Below, in pieces: positions 1 to 10,526 of a stretch of DNA of 11,279 nucleotides; positions within the stretch are counted from its first letter, which is position 1; every line of letters begins with the position of its first letter. Made by a program: the position numbers and the translations under genes. The notes beneath the pieces were generated by a model. That model was not told where the DNA came from, made no database searches, and was given only the letters and a program-made list of their open reading frames with translations. This DNA comes from an uncultured Rhodobacter sp. (GTDB lineage: Bacteria; Pseudomonadota; Alphaproteobacteria; Rhodobacterales; Rhodobacteraceae), in assembly GCA_937901435.1 (NCBI GenBank), contig CALGTJ010000092.1, positions 1 through 11,279 of the forward strand, given 5' to 3'.

Positions 1-2786
<2,786 letters not shown>

Positions 2787-2787
<1 letters not shown>

Positions 2788-3545
2788 TGGGTGACGGTTC
2801 GCAAATAGTCAGCCTGACGCCAAAGGTCACAGCGCCTTTGCCGGGCGGGGCAGGCGGGTCACAGGGCTTGGCTCGGGGCGGGTATCACCATACCCGCAAC
2901 CGGGTCGAAACCTATTTCGACCGCACCGCCACCCGCACATGGGAGCGTCTGACCTCTGACGCGCCTGTGTCTGGCATTCGCGCCACCGTGCGCAAGGGCC
3001 GCGACGAGATGCGCCAGTTGATCATCGACAGCCTGCCTGCCGATCTGCAGGGCGCGCGCATCCTTGACGCGGGCTGTGGCACGGGCGCGCTGGCGGTGGA
3101 ACTGGCCATGCGCGGCGCAGAGGTTGTGGGCGTCGATATCTCGCCGCAACTGATCGATATCGCGACCAAGCGTTTGCCTGCAGAGCTGACGAACCGCGTG
3201 ACCTTGCGGGCGGGCGATATGCTGGACGCGGGTCTGGGCCATTTCGACCATGTGGTCGCGATGGACAGCATGATCTACTATTCCGCGCAGGACATCGCGC
3301 GCAGCCTCGAAGGCATCGCGCCGCGCCTGCATGGCAGAATGGTCTTTACCGTCGCGCCGCGCACGCCGCTGCTGATGATGATGTGGCGCGCGGGCAAACT
3401 GTTTCCCCGCGCCGACCGCTCTCCGACGATGGTGCCGCATTCGCCTGCGCGCCTGACCCAACATCTTGGCACAGGCCAGCTGCGCGATATTCGCCGCGTC
3501 ACATCCGGTTTCTATATTTCGAACGCCCTGGAGTTTACGTCGTGA
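2787..3545 (+). CDS. bchM: Magnesium-protoporphyrin IX O-methyltransferase BchM
   Basis: BchM transfers a methyl group from S-adenosylmethionine to the ring-C propionate of Mg-protoporphyrin IX, giving the monomethyl ester that is the substrate of the cyclase AcsF encoded 4 kb downstream. The 252-residue product has a Rossmann-type methyltransferase fold: motif I ILDAGCGTGALAVELA at residues 92-107, an acidic motif II end VVGVDIS at 113-119, and a post-motif block HFDHVVAMDSMIYY at 152-165. The block NRVETYFDRTATRTWERL at 38-55 is typical of BchM. The start ATG shares a base with the bchL stop. About 35 residues before the conserved block are Gly/Pro-rich and appear longer than in the BchM proteins I remember. 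A TTG at 2868 is the only obvious later start and has no convincing ribosome site. The 3' end overlaps lhaA by 4 bp. Confidence 0.96.
3528..3533 (+). promoter_or_regulatory. Ribosome binding site that supports the GTG start of lhaA
   Basis: The sequence CTGGAG within the last codons of bchM contains GGAG at 3530-3533, eight bases before the GTG at 3542. This spacing favours the GTG over the ATG at 3566, which has no purine-rich site at a suitable distance. It also places the start in a GTGA overlap with the bchM stop. Confidence 0.6.
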
Positions 3546-4987
3546 AACTGCCCCTGAAGCGCCCCATGCAAAATACGATCCGCAATCTGACGATGCGCTC
3601 TTTGCCGTTTTCGGATGCGATCAGCGACGACTTGCCTTTGGGCGAATTGTTGCGTCTGTCCCTGTTCCAGATCTCTGTCGGTATGGCCTCTGTCATGCTG
3701 CTGGGCACGCTGAACCGGGTGATGATCGTAGAGCTGGGCGTGATGGCGTGGATCGTGGCGATCATGATTGCGATCCCGGTGCTGGTTGCGCCGTTTCGCG
3801 CGCTGCTTGGGTTTCGCTCTGACACACATCGCTCTGCCATCGGGTGGAAGCGTATCCCCTATCTCTGGTTCGGCTCGTTGTGGCAATTCGGCGGTCTGGC
3901 GATCATGCCGATGGGCCTGCTGGTTCTGTCCGGCGATCAGGTTGCCGGTCCGGAATGGGCGGGCGAGGTTGGCGCGGCCTTGGCGTTTCTGCTGACTGGT
4001 CTGGGCATGCATATGACCCAAACCGCCGGTCTTGCCCTTGCGGCGGATCGTGCCACCGAAGAGACCCGCCCAAAGGTCGTCGCGCTGCTTTACGTGATGT
4101 TCCTGATCGGCATGGGGGTCTCTGCACTTATCATCGGCACGTTGCTGCGTGACTTTTCCGCCTTGCGTCTTGTGCAAGTGGTGCAGGGCGCGGCTGTGGT
4201 GACCATCGTTCTCAACGTGATCGCCCTGTGGAAGCAGGAAAAGGTCAACCCCATGACCAAGGCAGAGCGCGAGGCCCCGCGCCCGCAGTTCTCTGAGGCA
4301 TGGCGTGACCTGACGCAGGGCAATTCCGCCGCGCGCCTGCTGATCGTGGTGTTCATCGGAACGCTGGCCTTCAACATGCAGGACGTCCTGCTGGAACCTT
4401 ACGGTGGCGAGGTTCTTGGGCTGTCGGTTTCCGCAACCACGCTGCTGACAAGCATGTGGGCGATTGGCGCCTTGGCCGGGTTCGGTTTTGCTGCGCGCTG
4501 GCTCAAGACCGGGCTTTGCACCTATCGCATGGCCTCGCGTGGGATCCTGATCGGGCTTTGTGCCTTTTGCGCCGTTATCTTTGCCGGGCCGATGGCCAGC
4601 ACGCCGCTGTTCTTTGCGGGGGCGTTCGGGATTGGTCTGGGCGGTGGGTTGTTCGCGGTCTCGACGCTGACTGCTGCGATGACCCTGACCACCAGCGGCA
4701 CCGCCGGCAAGGGTCTTGCCCTTGGCGCATGGGGCGCGGCGCAGGCCACGGCCGCCGGTCTGTCGATCTTTATCGGCGGGGCGCTGCGCGACGTGATCAA
4801 CTATGCCGCCACCAGCGGCAGCCTTGGCCCCGGCCTGCAATCCAATACCACCGGTTACACGGCTGTTTACCACATCGAGGTGGGCCTGCTGTTCGTGACG
4901 CTTGTGGCGCTTGGCCCGCTGGTGCGGACCCGCAAGACCACCGACCGCGCATCGGCCCCGATTGGCCTGCCGGAATTCCCGACATGA
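3542..4987 (+). CDS. lhaA: Light-harvesting 1 complex assembly protein LhaA (PucC / BCD family, MFS-type)
   Basis: LhaA is an inner-membrane protein of the PucC branch of the major facilitator superfamily, needed for efficient assembly of the LH1 antenna and thought to deliver bacteriochlorophyll or organise antenna polypeptides. The 481-residue product is strongly hydrophobic and consistent with about 12 membrane helices. Signature blocks are LLGTLNRVMIVELGV at residues 53-67, FRSDTHRSAIGWKRIPY at 91-107, MQDVLLEPYGGEVLGLS at 279-295 and GKGLALGAWGAAQAT at 389-403. The GTG at 3542 is chosen because it has a GGAG eight bases upstream and overlaps the bchM stop (GTGA). Any earlier in-frame start would lie deep in bchM, and the ATG at 3566 is the alternative. 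The stop at 4985-4987 is followed by 54 bases before puhA. In Rhodobacter capsulatus a puhA promoter lies inside the equivalent gene, but I could not point to one here. Confidence 0.95.
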   Translation: MKLPLKRPMQNTIRNLTMRSLPFSDAISDDLPLGELLRLSLFQISVGMASVMLLGTLNRVMIVELGVMAWIVAIMIAIPVLVAPFRALLGFRSDTHRSAIGWKRIPYLWFGSLWQFGGLAIMPMGLLVLSGDQVAGPEWAGEVGAALAFLLTGLGMHMTQTAGLALAADRATEETRPKVVALLYVMFLIGMGVSALIIGTLLRDFSALRLVQVVQGAAVVTIVLNVIALWKQEKVNPMTKAEREAPRPQFSEAWRDLTQGNSAARLLIVVFIGTLAFNMQDVLLEPYGGEVLGLSVSATTLLTSMWAIGALAGFGFAARWLKTGLCTYRMASRGILIGLCAFCAVIFAGPMASTPLFFAGAFGIGLGGGLFAVSTLTAAMTLTTSGTAGKGLALGAWGAAQATAAGLSIFIGGALRDVINYAATSGSLGPGLQSNTTGYTAVYHIEVGLLFVTLVALGPLVRTRKTTDRASAPIGLPEFPT

Positions 4988-5041
4988 CCCAAACTTATCT
5001 GAACCCGATACACCGCACGACCCCACACGGAGGACACCCAA

Positions 5042-5815
5042 ATGGTTGGCACTGAATTTTTCGGAAACTTCGATCTGGCCAGCGCCGCGATATGGCTGTT
5101 CTGGCTGTTCTTTGCAGGGCTGGTCTATTACCTGCAAACAGAGAACATGCGCGAGGGGTATCCCTTGCAGACCGATGACGGAGAGCTTTCTCCAAATCAG
5201 GGACCGTTCCCGGTTCCCAAGGACAAGACATTCAACTTGCCGCATGGGCGTGGCGAACTGACCGTGCCGTCCGGGCAGCGCGGTGATCGTGACGATCTGG
5301 CGCTGGAACGGACAGGCTTTGCCGCCGGTTCCCCCTACGAGCCGACCGGCAATCCGATGATCGACGGTGTTGGTCCCGCATCCTGGGCCCCGCGCAACGA
5401 TTACCCGGAACTGGACGCCCATGGTCACGTCAAGATCAAGCCGCTCAGCATGCTGGAGGATTTCAAGGTCTCCGCCGGGATCGACCCACGTGGCAAAGCT
5501 GTTGTCGCGGGTGACGGCGAAGTCATTGGCCGTGTCATCGACATGTGGGTCGATGTGCCAGAGCAATACGTCCGTTACCTGACGGTCGACCTGAACCCCG
5601 AAGGATCTGGCCAGATCCGTCTGATCCCGGCCAACTTTGCCCGGATCAAGCGGGATCGCGTTTCGGTGCGGTCGATCTATGGCGCGCATTTCGCCGATGT
5701 GCCCGTAACGAAATCCGACGCCGAGATCACCTTGCTCGAGGAAGAAAAGATCATGGCCTACTACGGGGGTGGCACGCTTTATGCCGACCCAAAGCGGACC
5801 GATCCACAACTTTGA
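5042..5815 (+). CDS. puhA: Photosynthetic reaction centre H subunit PuhA
   Basis: PuhA caps the cytoplasmic face of the type II reaction centre, stabilises the L/M core and provides the proton path to quinone QB. The 257-residue protein has a short periplasmic N-terminus, one membrane helix at about residues 12-31 (the LASAAIWLFWLFFAGLVYYL region) and a large cytoplasmic part. The conserved REGYPL follows the helix at 37-42. A PRC-barrel domain occupies about 140-235, with GIDPRGKAVVAGDGEVIG and the segment WVDVPEQYVRYLTVDL. D171 and E174 in that segment correspond by alignment to D170 and E173 of the Rhodobacter sphaeroides subunit, which act in proton uptake. The ATG has a clear GGAGG at 5029-5033, eight bases upstream. 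A stable hairpin follows within 15 bp of the stop. Length is normal for the family. Confidence 0.98.
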   Translation: MVGTEFFGNFDLASAAIWLFWLFFAGLVYYLQTENMREGYPLQTDDGELSPNQGPFPVPKDKTFNLPHGRGELTVPSGQRGDRDDLALERTGFAAGSPYEPTGNPMIDGVGPASWAPRNDYPELDAHGHVKIKPLSMLEDFKVSAGIDPRGKAVVAGDGEVIGRVIDMWVDVPEQYVRYLTVDLNPEGSGQIRLIPANFARIKRDRVSVRSIYGAHFADVPVTKSDAEITLLEEEKIMAYYGGGTLYADPKRTDPQL

Positions 5816-5828
5816 TCATCTAACACCA

Positions 5829-5853
5829 CCGGGCCAGCCGCCAACTGGCCCGG
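5829..5853 (+). other. Intercistronic RNA hairpin between puhA and puhB
   Basis: A perfect 9-bp inverted repeat, CCGGGCCAG (5829-5837) and CTGGCCCGG (5845-5853), encloses a 7-base loop. It begins 13 bases after the puhA stop and ends 10 bases before the puhB ribosome site. No T-run follows, so it does not look like a full intrinsic terminator. It more probably protects the puhA 3' end or partly attenuates transcription into puhB, which would let the structural subunit be made in excess over the assembly factor. Confidence 0.75.
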
Positions 5854-5875
5854 ACACCATCATGGGGACAAAATC

Positions 5876-6520
5876 ATGCATCACGACGACTTTAAATTTG
5901 AACCGGTTCGCGGCCTTCCAGAGGCGCTTCCAGCGGGTGAACACATCTTGTGGCAAGGGGCCCCTGACGCGATGCGTCTGGCCAAGGACGCCTGGAAGAT
6001 GAACTGGATCATGGGCTATTTTATCGCTTTGGCGATCTGGCGTGTGGTCGTCTCTTCGGCGACTGAACCGCTGACCACAGCGCTTGGACACGGCATCCCG
6101 CTATTGTTGTCTGGTCTGCTTGCCTGTGTGATCATCTATATCATCGCCTATACGCAGGCCCGCTCGACGGTCTACACCCTGACGAACAAGCGCGTCGCGA
6201 TGCGCATCGGGGCCGCGCTGACAATGACGCTGAACCTGCCGTATGTCTGCATCGCCAATGCCTCTGCCAATATCCGTGGCAATGGCGTCGGCACGATCTC
6301 TTTTGAGACCAACGGTGATTCGCGCATTTCCTACATGATGACATGGCCACATGTGCGTCCGTGGACGTTCAGCCGGGCACAACCGTCGTTCCGCGCGATC
6401 CCGGATGCGGCCCGCGTTGCGGTGATCTTTTCGGACGCCGCCGAGGCCCGCGTTTCGATGCCCGTCCTGTCCAGAGTCAACGCCTCCGCGCCCGTTACCG
6501 GCGCCGTTGCAGCGGAGTGA
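5876..6520 (+). CDS. puhB: Photosynthetic reaction centre assembly protein PuhB
   Basis: PuhB is an inner-membrane assembly factor for the reaction centre, with a secondary effect on LH1 in Rhodobacter capsulatus. The 214-residue length equals that of the R. capsulatus homologue (known earlier as orf214). The N-terminus (residues 1-40) contains LPAGEHILWQGAPD, typical of bacterial PH-domain membrane proteins. Hydrophobic segments lie at about 43-60 and 74-93. They are followed by a PH-like region at about 97-160, where STVYTLTNKRVAMRIG is the family signature. The C-terminal tail (about 175-214) is Ala-rich and shows no further motif. The ATG has GGGGA at 5864-5868, seven bases upstream. The stop at 6518-6520 overlaps a possible puhC start in a TGATG arrangement. 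The position between puhA and puhC fits the expected role. Confidence 0.95.
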   Translation: MHHDDFKFEPVRGLPEALPAGEHILWQGAPDAMRLAKDAWKMNWIMGYFIALAIWRVVVSSATEPLTTALGHGIPLLLSGLLACVIIYIIAYTQARSTVYTLTNKRVAMRIGAALTMTLNLPYVCIANASANIRGNGVGTISFETNGDSRISYMMTWPHVRPWTFSRAQPSFRAIPDAARVAVIFSDAAEARVSMPVLSRVNASAPVTGAVAAE

Positions 6521-6525
6521 TGGAT

Positions 6526-7014
6526 ATGAGCTATAACCAGACCTCTTCCCTCGCCAATCAGATGAAACTGCGCGACCGCGACATGGTTCCACGCGTGCTG
6601 GTTCAGGCCATGTTTGCCCTGATGCTCGGCTCTCTTGCGCTGGTGTCTTATGCCCGCATTACGGATCTGCCGCGCACCGGCGTTGCAAGCTTGCCAGAGA
6701 TAGTTGCAGAGCGTAGCGTAACCTTTGAAGGAGATCGCAACTTCGGTATCCGCATTCTGGATGCTGGCGGAAACGAGATCGCAGCCTCGACCAAAGACAA
6801 GGCTGGCTTCATTGACGTTGTCTGGATCGCAATGACCCGCGAGCGCAAGGTGCAGCGCGTTGATCTGAATGCACCCTTTCGCATTGTGCGCCGTGAAAAT
6901 GGCCGGACGGATGTGATTGATGATACCACAGGCTGGGCCCTTGAACTGATTGGATATGGCCCGGACAATATCGCAGCCTTCGCCAGGCTGATCGATACCA
7001 ACCAAGGGACATGA
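6526..7014 (+). CDS. puhC: Photosynthetic complex assembly protein PuhC
   Basis: PuhC is a membrane-anchored factor needed for normal levels of the reaction centre-LH1 complex; its biochemical activity is not established. From the ATG at 6526 the product has 162 residues, matching the R. capsulatus protein (orf162). It has a short charged cytoplasmic N-terminus (KLRDRDMVPR), one membrane helix at about 24-43, and a periplasmic domain containing ERSVTFEGDR, IRILDAGGNEIA and FIDVVWIAMTRERK. Two starts are possible. ATG 6520 overlaps the puhB stop but sits only three bases after the GGAG at 6514-6517, while ATG 6526 has an eight-base spacer and is preferred. The difference is two residues. The stop is four bases before the next gene. 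Confidence 0.94.
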   Translation: MSYNQTSSLANQMKLRDRDMVPRVLVQAMFALMLGSLALVSYARITDLPRTGVASLPEIVAERSVTFEGDRNFGIRILDAGGNEIAASTKDKAGFIDVVWIAMTRERKVQRVDLNAPFRIVRRENGRTDVIDDTTGWALELIGYGPDNIAAFARLIDTNQGT

Positions 7015-7018
7015 TATT

Positions 7019-7315
7019 ATGGGACTTTTGACCAGAACAAAGGAAACGGCCCCCTGCGAGGTGACCATCTCGCACCGGTTCGAAGAATTGTCGGCACATG
7101 TGAAATTCCTCAACGGGGCGGTCATCAACCCCGGTGACAGCGTGCTGGTGCACGGCGGGGAAATCATGGCGCCCTATGGAGAGTGCATCGTCGAGGAACG
7201 CACTGCCACCATCACCCGCGCCTCGGGGATCGAACGCATGTGGACCCGCGCCACGGGCGATTTCGAATTCATGGAACTCTGCGAGTTTTCCTTTTCCGAA
7301 GAGGTGCTGTCATGA
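7019..7315 (+). CDS. Conserved 98-residue protein of the photosynthesis cluster, function unknown
   Basis: This small soluble protein sits between puhC and acsF, a position where phototrophic proteobacteria commonly carry a short conserved gene of unknown role. It has no signal peptide, membrane segment or cofactor motif that I can see. The central part (residues about 27-60) reads like a small beta-rich domain, with VKFLNGAVINPGDSVLVHGG followed by APYGECIVEERTATITRA. The end is the distinctive WTRATGDFEFMELCEFSFSEE (about 75-95). The ATG at 7019 has AAGGGA at 7004-7009 with a nine-base spacer. The stop overlaps the acsF start (ATGA), which implies coupled translation with the cyclase. Coupling, and the acidic aromatic C-terminus, make a role with AcsF or in complex assembly plausible, but this is inference. 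Confidence 0.9.
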   Translation: MGLLTRTKETAPCEVTISHRFEELSAHVKFLNGAVINPGDSVLVHGGEIMAPYGECIVEERTATITRASGIERMWTRATGDFEFMELCEFSFSEEVLS

Positions 7316-8457
7316 ACGCGCATACCAAAGCCGAAGTGACCCATTCCGCCTTTGCCAACACCGCCGAAGAGGCGATTGCCGCCCAAGACGCGCTGGACAG
7401 CGGTGTCATCACGTCAGAGGAAGCGACCGAAGTCGCGATGCAGAACACGCTGCTGACGCCGCGGTTTTACACCACCGATTTTGACGAGATGGACAAGATC
7501 GACGTCACCCCCGTGCGCAAGGACTGGGATGTTCTGATCGCACAGATGAAATCTGACCCGAACAAGGGCCATTTCAAGAAGAATGAAAAGTGGGGCAAGG
7601 TCGATTGGGACGGGATGGAGCCAAAGCTGCGTGCCGAATTCATCGACTTTCTGATCAGTTCCTGCACCGCTGAGTTTTCGGGCTGTGTTCTCTACAAAGA
7701 GATGAAGCGTCGCGGGTCCAACGAGGACATCACCACGCTGTTTCAACTGATGGCGCGCGACGAGGCCCGTCATGCCGGGTTCATCAACGATGCCCTGCGC
7801 GAGGCTGGTATCCGCGTGAACCTTGGCTTTCTGACGCAACAGAAGAAATACACCTACTTTCGGCCAAAGTTCATCTATTACGCCACATACCTGTCCGAAA
7901 AGATCGGCTATGCGCGGTATATCACGATTTTTCGCCACCTCGAGGAACACCCTGACAAGCAGTTCCACCCGATCTTTGGCTGGTTCCGCGAATGGTGCAA
8001 CGACGAGTTCAGCCATGGCGAGGCCTTCGCCCTGCTGCTGAAAACCGACCCAAAGCTGACGCAGTCCTTCCAGAACAAACTGTGGATCAAGTTTTTCCTC
8101 ACCGCTGTCTATTCGACAATGTGGGTGCGCGATCACCAGCGGCCCTTGTTCCACGACGCACTTGGCGTCGACACCACTTGGTACGGCCAAGAGGTGTTCC
8201 GCAAGACGTCAGAGATTTCCAAGCAGGTGTTCCCGCTGACGCTGGACATCGATCACCCGCGCTGGCGTCCCAACCTTGACCTGATGGAATCTGCCTCTCG
8301 TCAGGTTGCTGCTGGCAAGGCCCGTGGCGGTCTGGGCGGTATGCTGGGCCGGATCGCGGGCATGGCCAAGGCCACAAAGGCCTTTGTCTCGCTTTATACG
8401 ATCCCGGCGATCAAACATGACGTGCCGCAAAGCACCGTCCTGAAGCCTGCGTATTGA
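7312..8457 (+). CDS. acsF: Aerobic Mg-protoporphyrin IX monomethyl ester oxidative cyclase AcsF
   Basis: AcsF is the O2-dependent di-iron cyclase that closes the isocyclic ring E on Mg-protoporphyrin IX monomethyl ester to give protochlorophyllide, between the BchM and BchL-BchN-BchB steps. The 381-residue product carries the expected di-iron ligand blocks: E121 in TAEFSGCVLYKEMKRR, the E151-x2-H154 pair in ARDEARHAGF, and the E232-x2-H235 pair in WCNDEFSHGEAFALLL. The lead block LLTPRFYTTDFDEMDKIDV at 47-65 is also typical. The C-terminal 50 residues contain a glycine-rich stretch (about 335-350) seen in Rhodobacterales members. The ATG overlaps the stop of the 98-residue gene and has GAGG at 7301-7304. 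Earlier in-frame codons lie inside that gene and lack conservation. The presence of acsF points to an aerobic phototroph. Confidence 0.98.
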   Translation: MNAHTKAEVTHSAFANTAEEAIAAQDALDSGVITSEEATEVAMQNTLLTPRFYTTDFDEMDKIDVTPVRKDWDVLIAQMKSDPNKGHFKKNEKWGKVDWDGMEPKLRAEFIDFLISSCTAEFSGCVLYKEMKRRGSNEDITTLFQLMARDEARHAGFINDALREAGIRVNLGFLTQQKKYTYFRPKFIYYATYLSEKIGYARYITIFRHLEEHPDKQFHPIFGWFREWCNDEFSHGEAFALLLKTDPKLTQSFQNKLWIKFFLTAVYSTMWVRDHQRPLFHDALGVDTTWYGQEVFRKTSEISKQVFPLTLDIDHPRWRPNLDLMESASRQVAAGKARGGLGGMLGRIAGMAKATKAFVSLYTIPAIKHDVPQSTVLKPAY

Positions 8458-8461
8458 TCCC

Positions 8462-9262
8462 ATGACATCGCCTTGGTTCGCCGCACTCTTTGCATTATTC
8501 GCCTGGTGGTTCTTCACCGGGGTGATCCTGCTGATCGTGCGGCGGGCCGATGCGGGCAAGGCTGTTGCCCATGGTCGCAACGTGTTCCTGACGGTGCCGT
8601 TGTTTGCGCTGGGTGCGGCCTTGCTGGTGATCAGCGCGCAGGAAAAGACCGTTCTGAACGCTTATCTGGCCTTTTTCAGCGTGCTGCTGATCTGGGGCTG
8701 GATCGAACTGTCGTTTTTGTCGGGCGTCATCACCGGGCCAGAACTGCGCCCCTGTCCCAAGCATCTGACAGGTTATGCACGGTTTGCGCGGGCCTGGGAT
8801 ACGATTTCGCGGCACGAATTGCTGCTGGCGGCGACTCTGCTGGCGGTGGTTGTCACCACCTCTCATATGCCCAATACCGTTGGTCTGTGGACCTATCTTA
8901 TCCTCTTTACCGCGCGCATCTCTGCCAAGCTGAACCTGTTTTTCGGCGTGCCGCGCATCAATACCGAATTTGTCCCGATCCCTTTGCAGCACATCAAATC
9001 CTATTTCCTCAAGGGCCCGATTACGATGGCGTTTCCCATCGGGGTCACATTTCTTAGTGTAACTGCGGCGTGTTTTGCCGAACGGATGTATTCATCAGAG
9101 ATAGAGGCGACGACCATCGGCTTTGCTCTGCTCACTGCTTTGGCGACACTGGCCGCCATCGAACACTGGTTCATGGTGGTTCCCCTGCCAGATGCCAAAC
9201 TCTGGCGCTGGATGCTGCCAGACAGAACGACTTCAAGACAGGATCAGACCAATGAACTTTGA
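8462..9262 (+). CDS. puhE: Photosynthetic complex assembly membrane protein PuhE
   Basis: PuhE is a polytopic inner-membrane protein reported to modulate reaction centre and bacteriochlorophyll levels in Rhodobacter capsulatus; its mechanism is unknown. The 266-residue product is hydrophobic almost throughout, with about seven predicted membrane helices beginning with [20 protein letters not shown] at residues 5-24. Conserved-looking blocks are [14 protein letters not shown] at about 80-93, [17 protein letters not shown] at about 149-165 and [17 protein letters not shown] at about 232-248. The ATG is four bases after the acsF stop and has no strong ribosome site, so it probably depends on reinitiation after acsF. 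The last 11 bases overlap hemA in another frame. Position after acsF and the topology together support the name. Confidence 0.94.
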   Translation: MTSPWFAALFALFAWWFFTGVILLIVRRADAGKAVAHGRNVFLTVPLFALGAALLVISAQEKTVLNAYLAFFSVLLIWGWIELSFLSGVITGPELRPCPKHLTGYARFARAWDTISRHELLLAATLLAVVVTTSHMPNTVGLWTYLILFTARISAKLNLFFGVPRINTEFVPIPLQHIKSYFLKGPITMAFPIGVTFLSVTAACFAERMYSSEIEATTIGFALLTALATLAAIEHWFMVVPLPDAKLWRWMLPDRTTSRQDQTNEL

Positions 9263-10472
9263 CGCACTTTTCAACACCCAGCTCGACCAATTGAAATCCG
9301 AAGGCAACTATCGCTATTTTGCCGAGCTTGAGCGCAAATGCGGCAAGTTTCCCCGTGCCGCCAACCACGTCGAGGGCGAAAAGCGCGACGTGACGGTCTG
9401 GTGTTCGAATGACTACCTTGGCATGGGCCAAAACCCGTTGACGATTGCCGCCATGTGCGAGGCGGTCCAGCGCACCGGCACCGGGGCAGGGGGCACCCGC
9501 AATATTTCCGGCACCAACCACGACCACCTGCTGCTGGAGGCCGAGCTGGCCGATCTGCATGGCAAGGACGCCGCGTTGCTGTTCACCTCTGGCTACGTGT
9601 CCAACTGGGCGGCGCTGTCCTGTCTTGGCAGCCGTCTGGAAAACTGCGTCATCCTGTCGGACGCAGGCAACCACGCCTCGATGATCGAAGGGATCCGTCA
9701 TTCGCAGGCGAAAAAGGTCATCTGGAAGCATAACGATGTCGCCGATCTAGAGGCCAAGCTGGCCGCGCTGCCCGCCGATATCCCCAAGATCGTCGCGTTT
9801 GAATCGGTCTATTCCATGGATGGCGACATCTGCCCGATGAAGGAAATCGTCGAAGTGGCCGAAAAATACGGCGCGATGACGTATCTGGACGAGGTTCACG
9901 CCGTTGGCCTGTACGGCCCGCGCGGTGGCGGTATTTCCGAACGCGAAGGTCTGGCGCATCGCATCACCCTGATCGAGGGCACACTGGGCAAGGCCTATGG
10001 CGTTGTCGGCGGGTATATCACCGGCTCTGTCGCGCTATGTGATTTCATCCGCAGCTTTGCCTCTGGCTTTATCTTCACCACCGCGCTGCCGCCTGCCGTG
10101 GCTGCCGCCGCGCGCGCCTCTATCATGCACCTGAAAACCAGCACCGACGAGCGGACCCGCCATCAGGCACAAGTCGCCAAACTGCGCGCCGCGCTGGACC
10201 GCGCCGGTATCCCGCATATGCACAACGAAAGCCATATCGTGCCAGTGATGATCAAGGATCCGGTCAAGACCCGGATGCTGGCCGATTACCTGATGCAGGA
10301 ATGGGGCATTTACGTGCAGCCGATCAACTATCCCACAGTGCCCAAGGGGACAGAGCGTTTGCGCTTTACCCCCTCGCCGCTGCACACCGACGAAGATATT
10401 GATCATCTGGTCGGCGCGCTGACCCATCTGTGGACGCAATGCGCGATCAATCAGACAATGGCTGTGGCATAA
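9252..10472 (+). CDS. hemA: 5-Aminolevulinate synthase
   Basis: HemA condenses glycine and succinyl-CoA to 5-aminolevulinate with pyridoxal phosphate (PLP), the first and rate-controlling step of tetrapyrrole synthesis in Alphaproteobacteria. The 406-residue length matches the family. The PLP-binding lysine is K247 in [10 protein letters not shown]. The cofactor aspartate and neighbouring histidine are D213 and H216 in [17 protein letters not shown]. The substrate and cofactor block [17 protein letters not shown] spans 76-92, and [17 protein letters not shown] spans 135-151. The start ATG at 9252 lies inside puhE (11-bp overlap) with AGGA at 9240-9243, eight bases upstream. A longer in-frame upstream reading would consist only of out-of-frame puhE codons. 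hemA is the last gene of the cluster here and is followed after 14 bases by a strong hairpin. The genome may carry a second synthase elsewhere, as R. sphaeroides does (hemT). Confidence 0.98.
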   Translation: MNFDALFNTQLDQLKSEGNYRYFAELERKCGKFPRAANHVEGEKRDVTVWCSNDYLGMGQNPLTIAAMCEAVQRTGTGAGGTRNISGTNHDHLLLEAELADLHGKDAALLFTSGYVSNWAALSCLGSRLENCVILSDAGNHASMIEGIRHSQAKKVIWKHNDVADLEAKLAALPADIPKIVAFESVYSMDGDICPMKEIVEVAEKYGAMTYLDEVHAVGLYGPRGGGISEREGLAHRITLIEGTLGKAYGVVGGYITGSVALCDFIRSFASGFIFTTALPPAVAAAARASIMHLKTSTDERTRHQAQVAKLRAALDRAGIPHMHNESHIVPVMIKDPVKTRMLADYLMQEWGIYVQPINYPTVPKGTERLRFTPSPLHTDEDIDHLVGALTHLWTQCAINQTMAVA

Positions 10473-10486
10473 GCTGGAAACCATAA

Positions 10487-10507
10487 AGGTGGGCAAATTG
10501 CCCACCT
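10487..10507. terminator. Probable bidirectional terminator hairpin after hemA
   Basis: The arms AGGTGGGC (10487-10494) and GCCCACCT (10500-10507) form an 8-bp perfect stem around the loop AAATT; two further A-T pairs in the loop make the repeat almost fully palindromic. It starts 14 bases after the hemA stop and ends 19 bases before the stop of the convergent gene. No T-run follows on the + strand. On the - strand the stem is followed by TTTATGG, a weak T-run. It probably separates the two convergent genes. Confidence 0.7.
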
Positions 10508-10526
10508 GACGCCGGATGAACGGCCC

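Noticed and set aside
4988..5041. Promoter in the lhaA-puhA gap
   Set aside because: Only the GGAGG ribosome site is clear. No convincing -35/-10 pair or TGT-N12-ACA (CrtJ/PpsR) repeat was seen, and in relatives the promoter lies inside lhaA.
3512..5809. A 765-codon open frame on the - strand opposite lhaA and puhA
   Set aside because: It is a mirror of two certain genes on the + strand in GC-rich DNA; the translation is rich in His, Arg and Gln with no known domain, as expected for an antisense shadow.
7414..8190. A 258-codon open frame on the - strand opposite acsF
   Set aside because: It lies over the di-iron motifs of AcsF and has no family signature.
8454..8466. TTGAT-containing stretch before puhE as an FnrL site
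   Set aside because: The second half-site ATCAA is missing at the required spacing; similar partial matches near 2780 and 5813 also fail.
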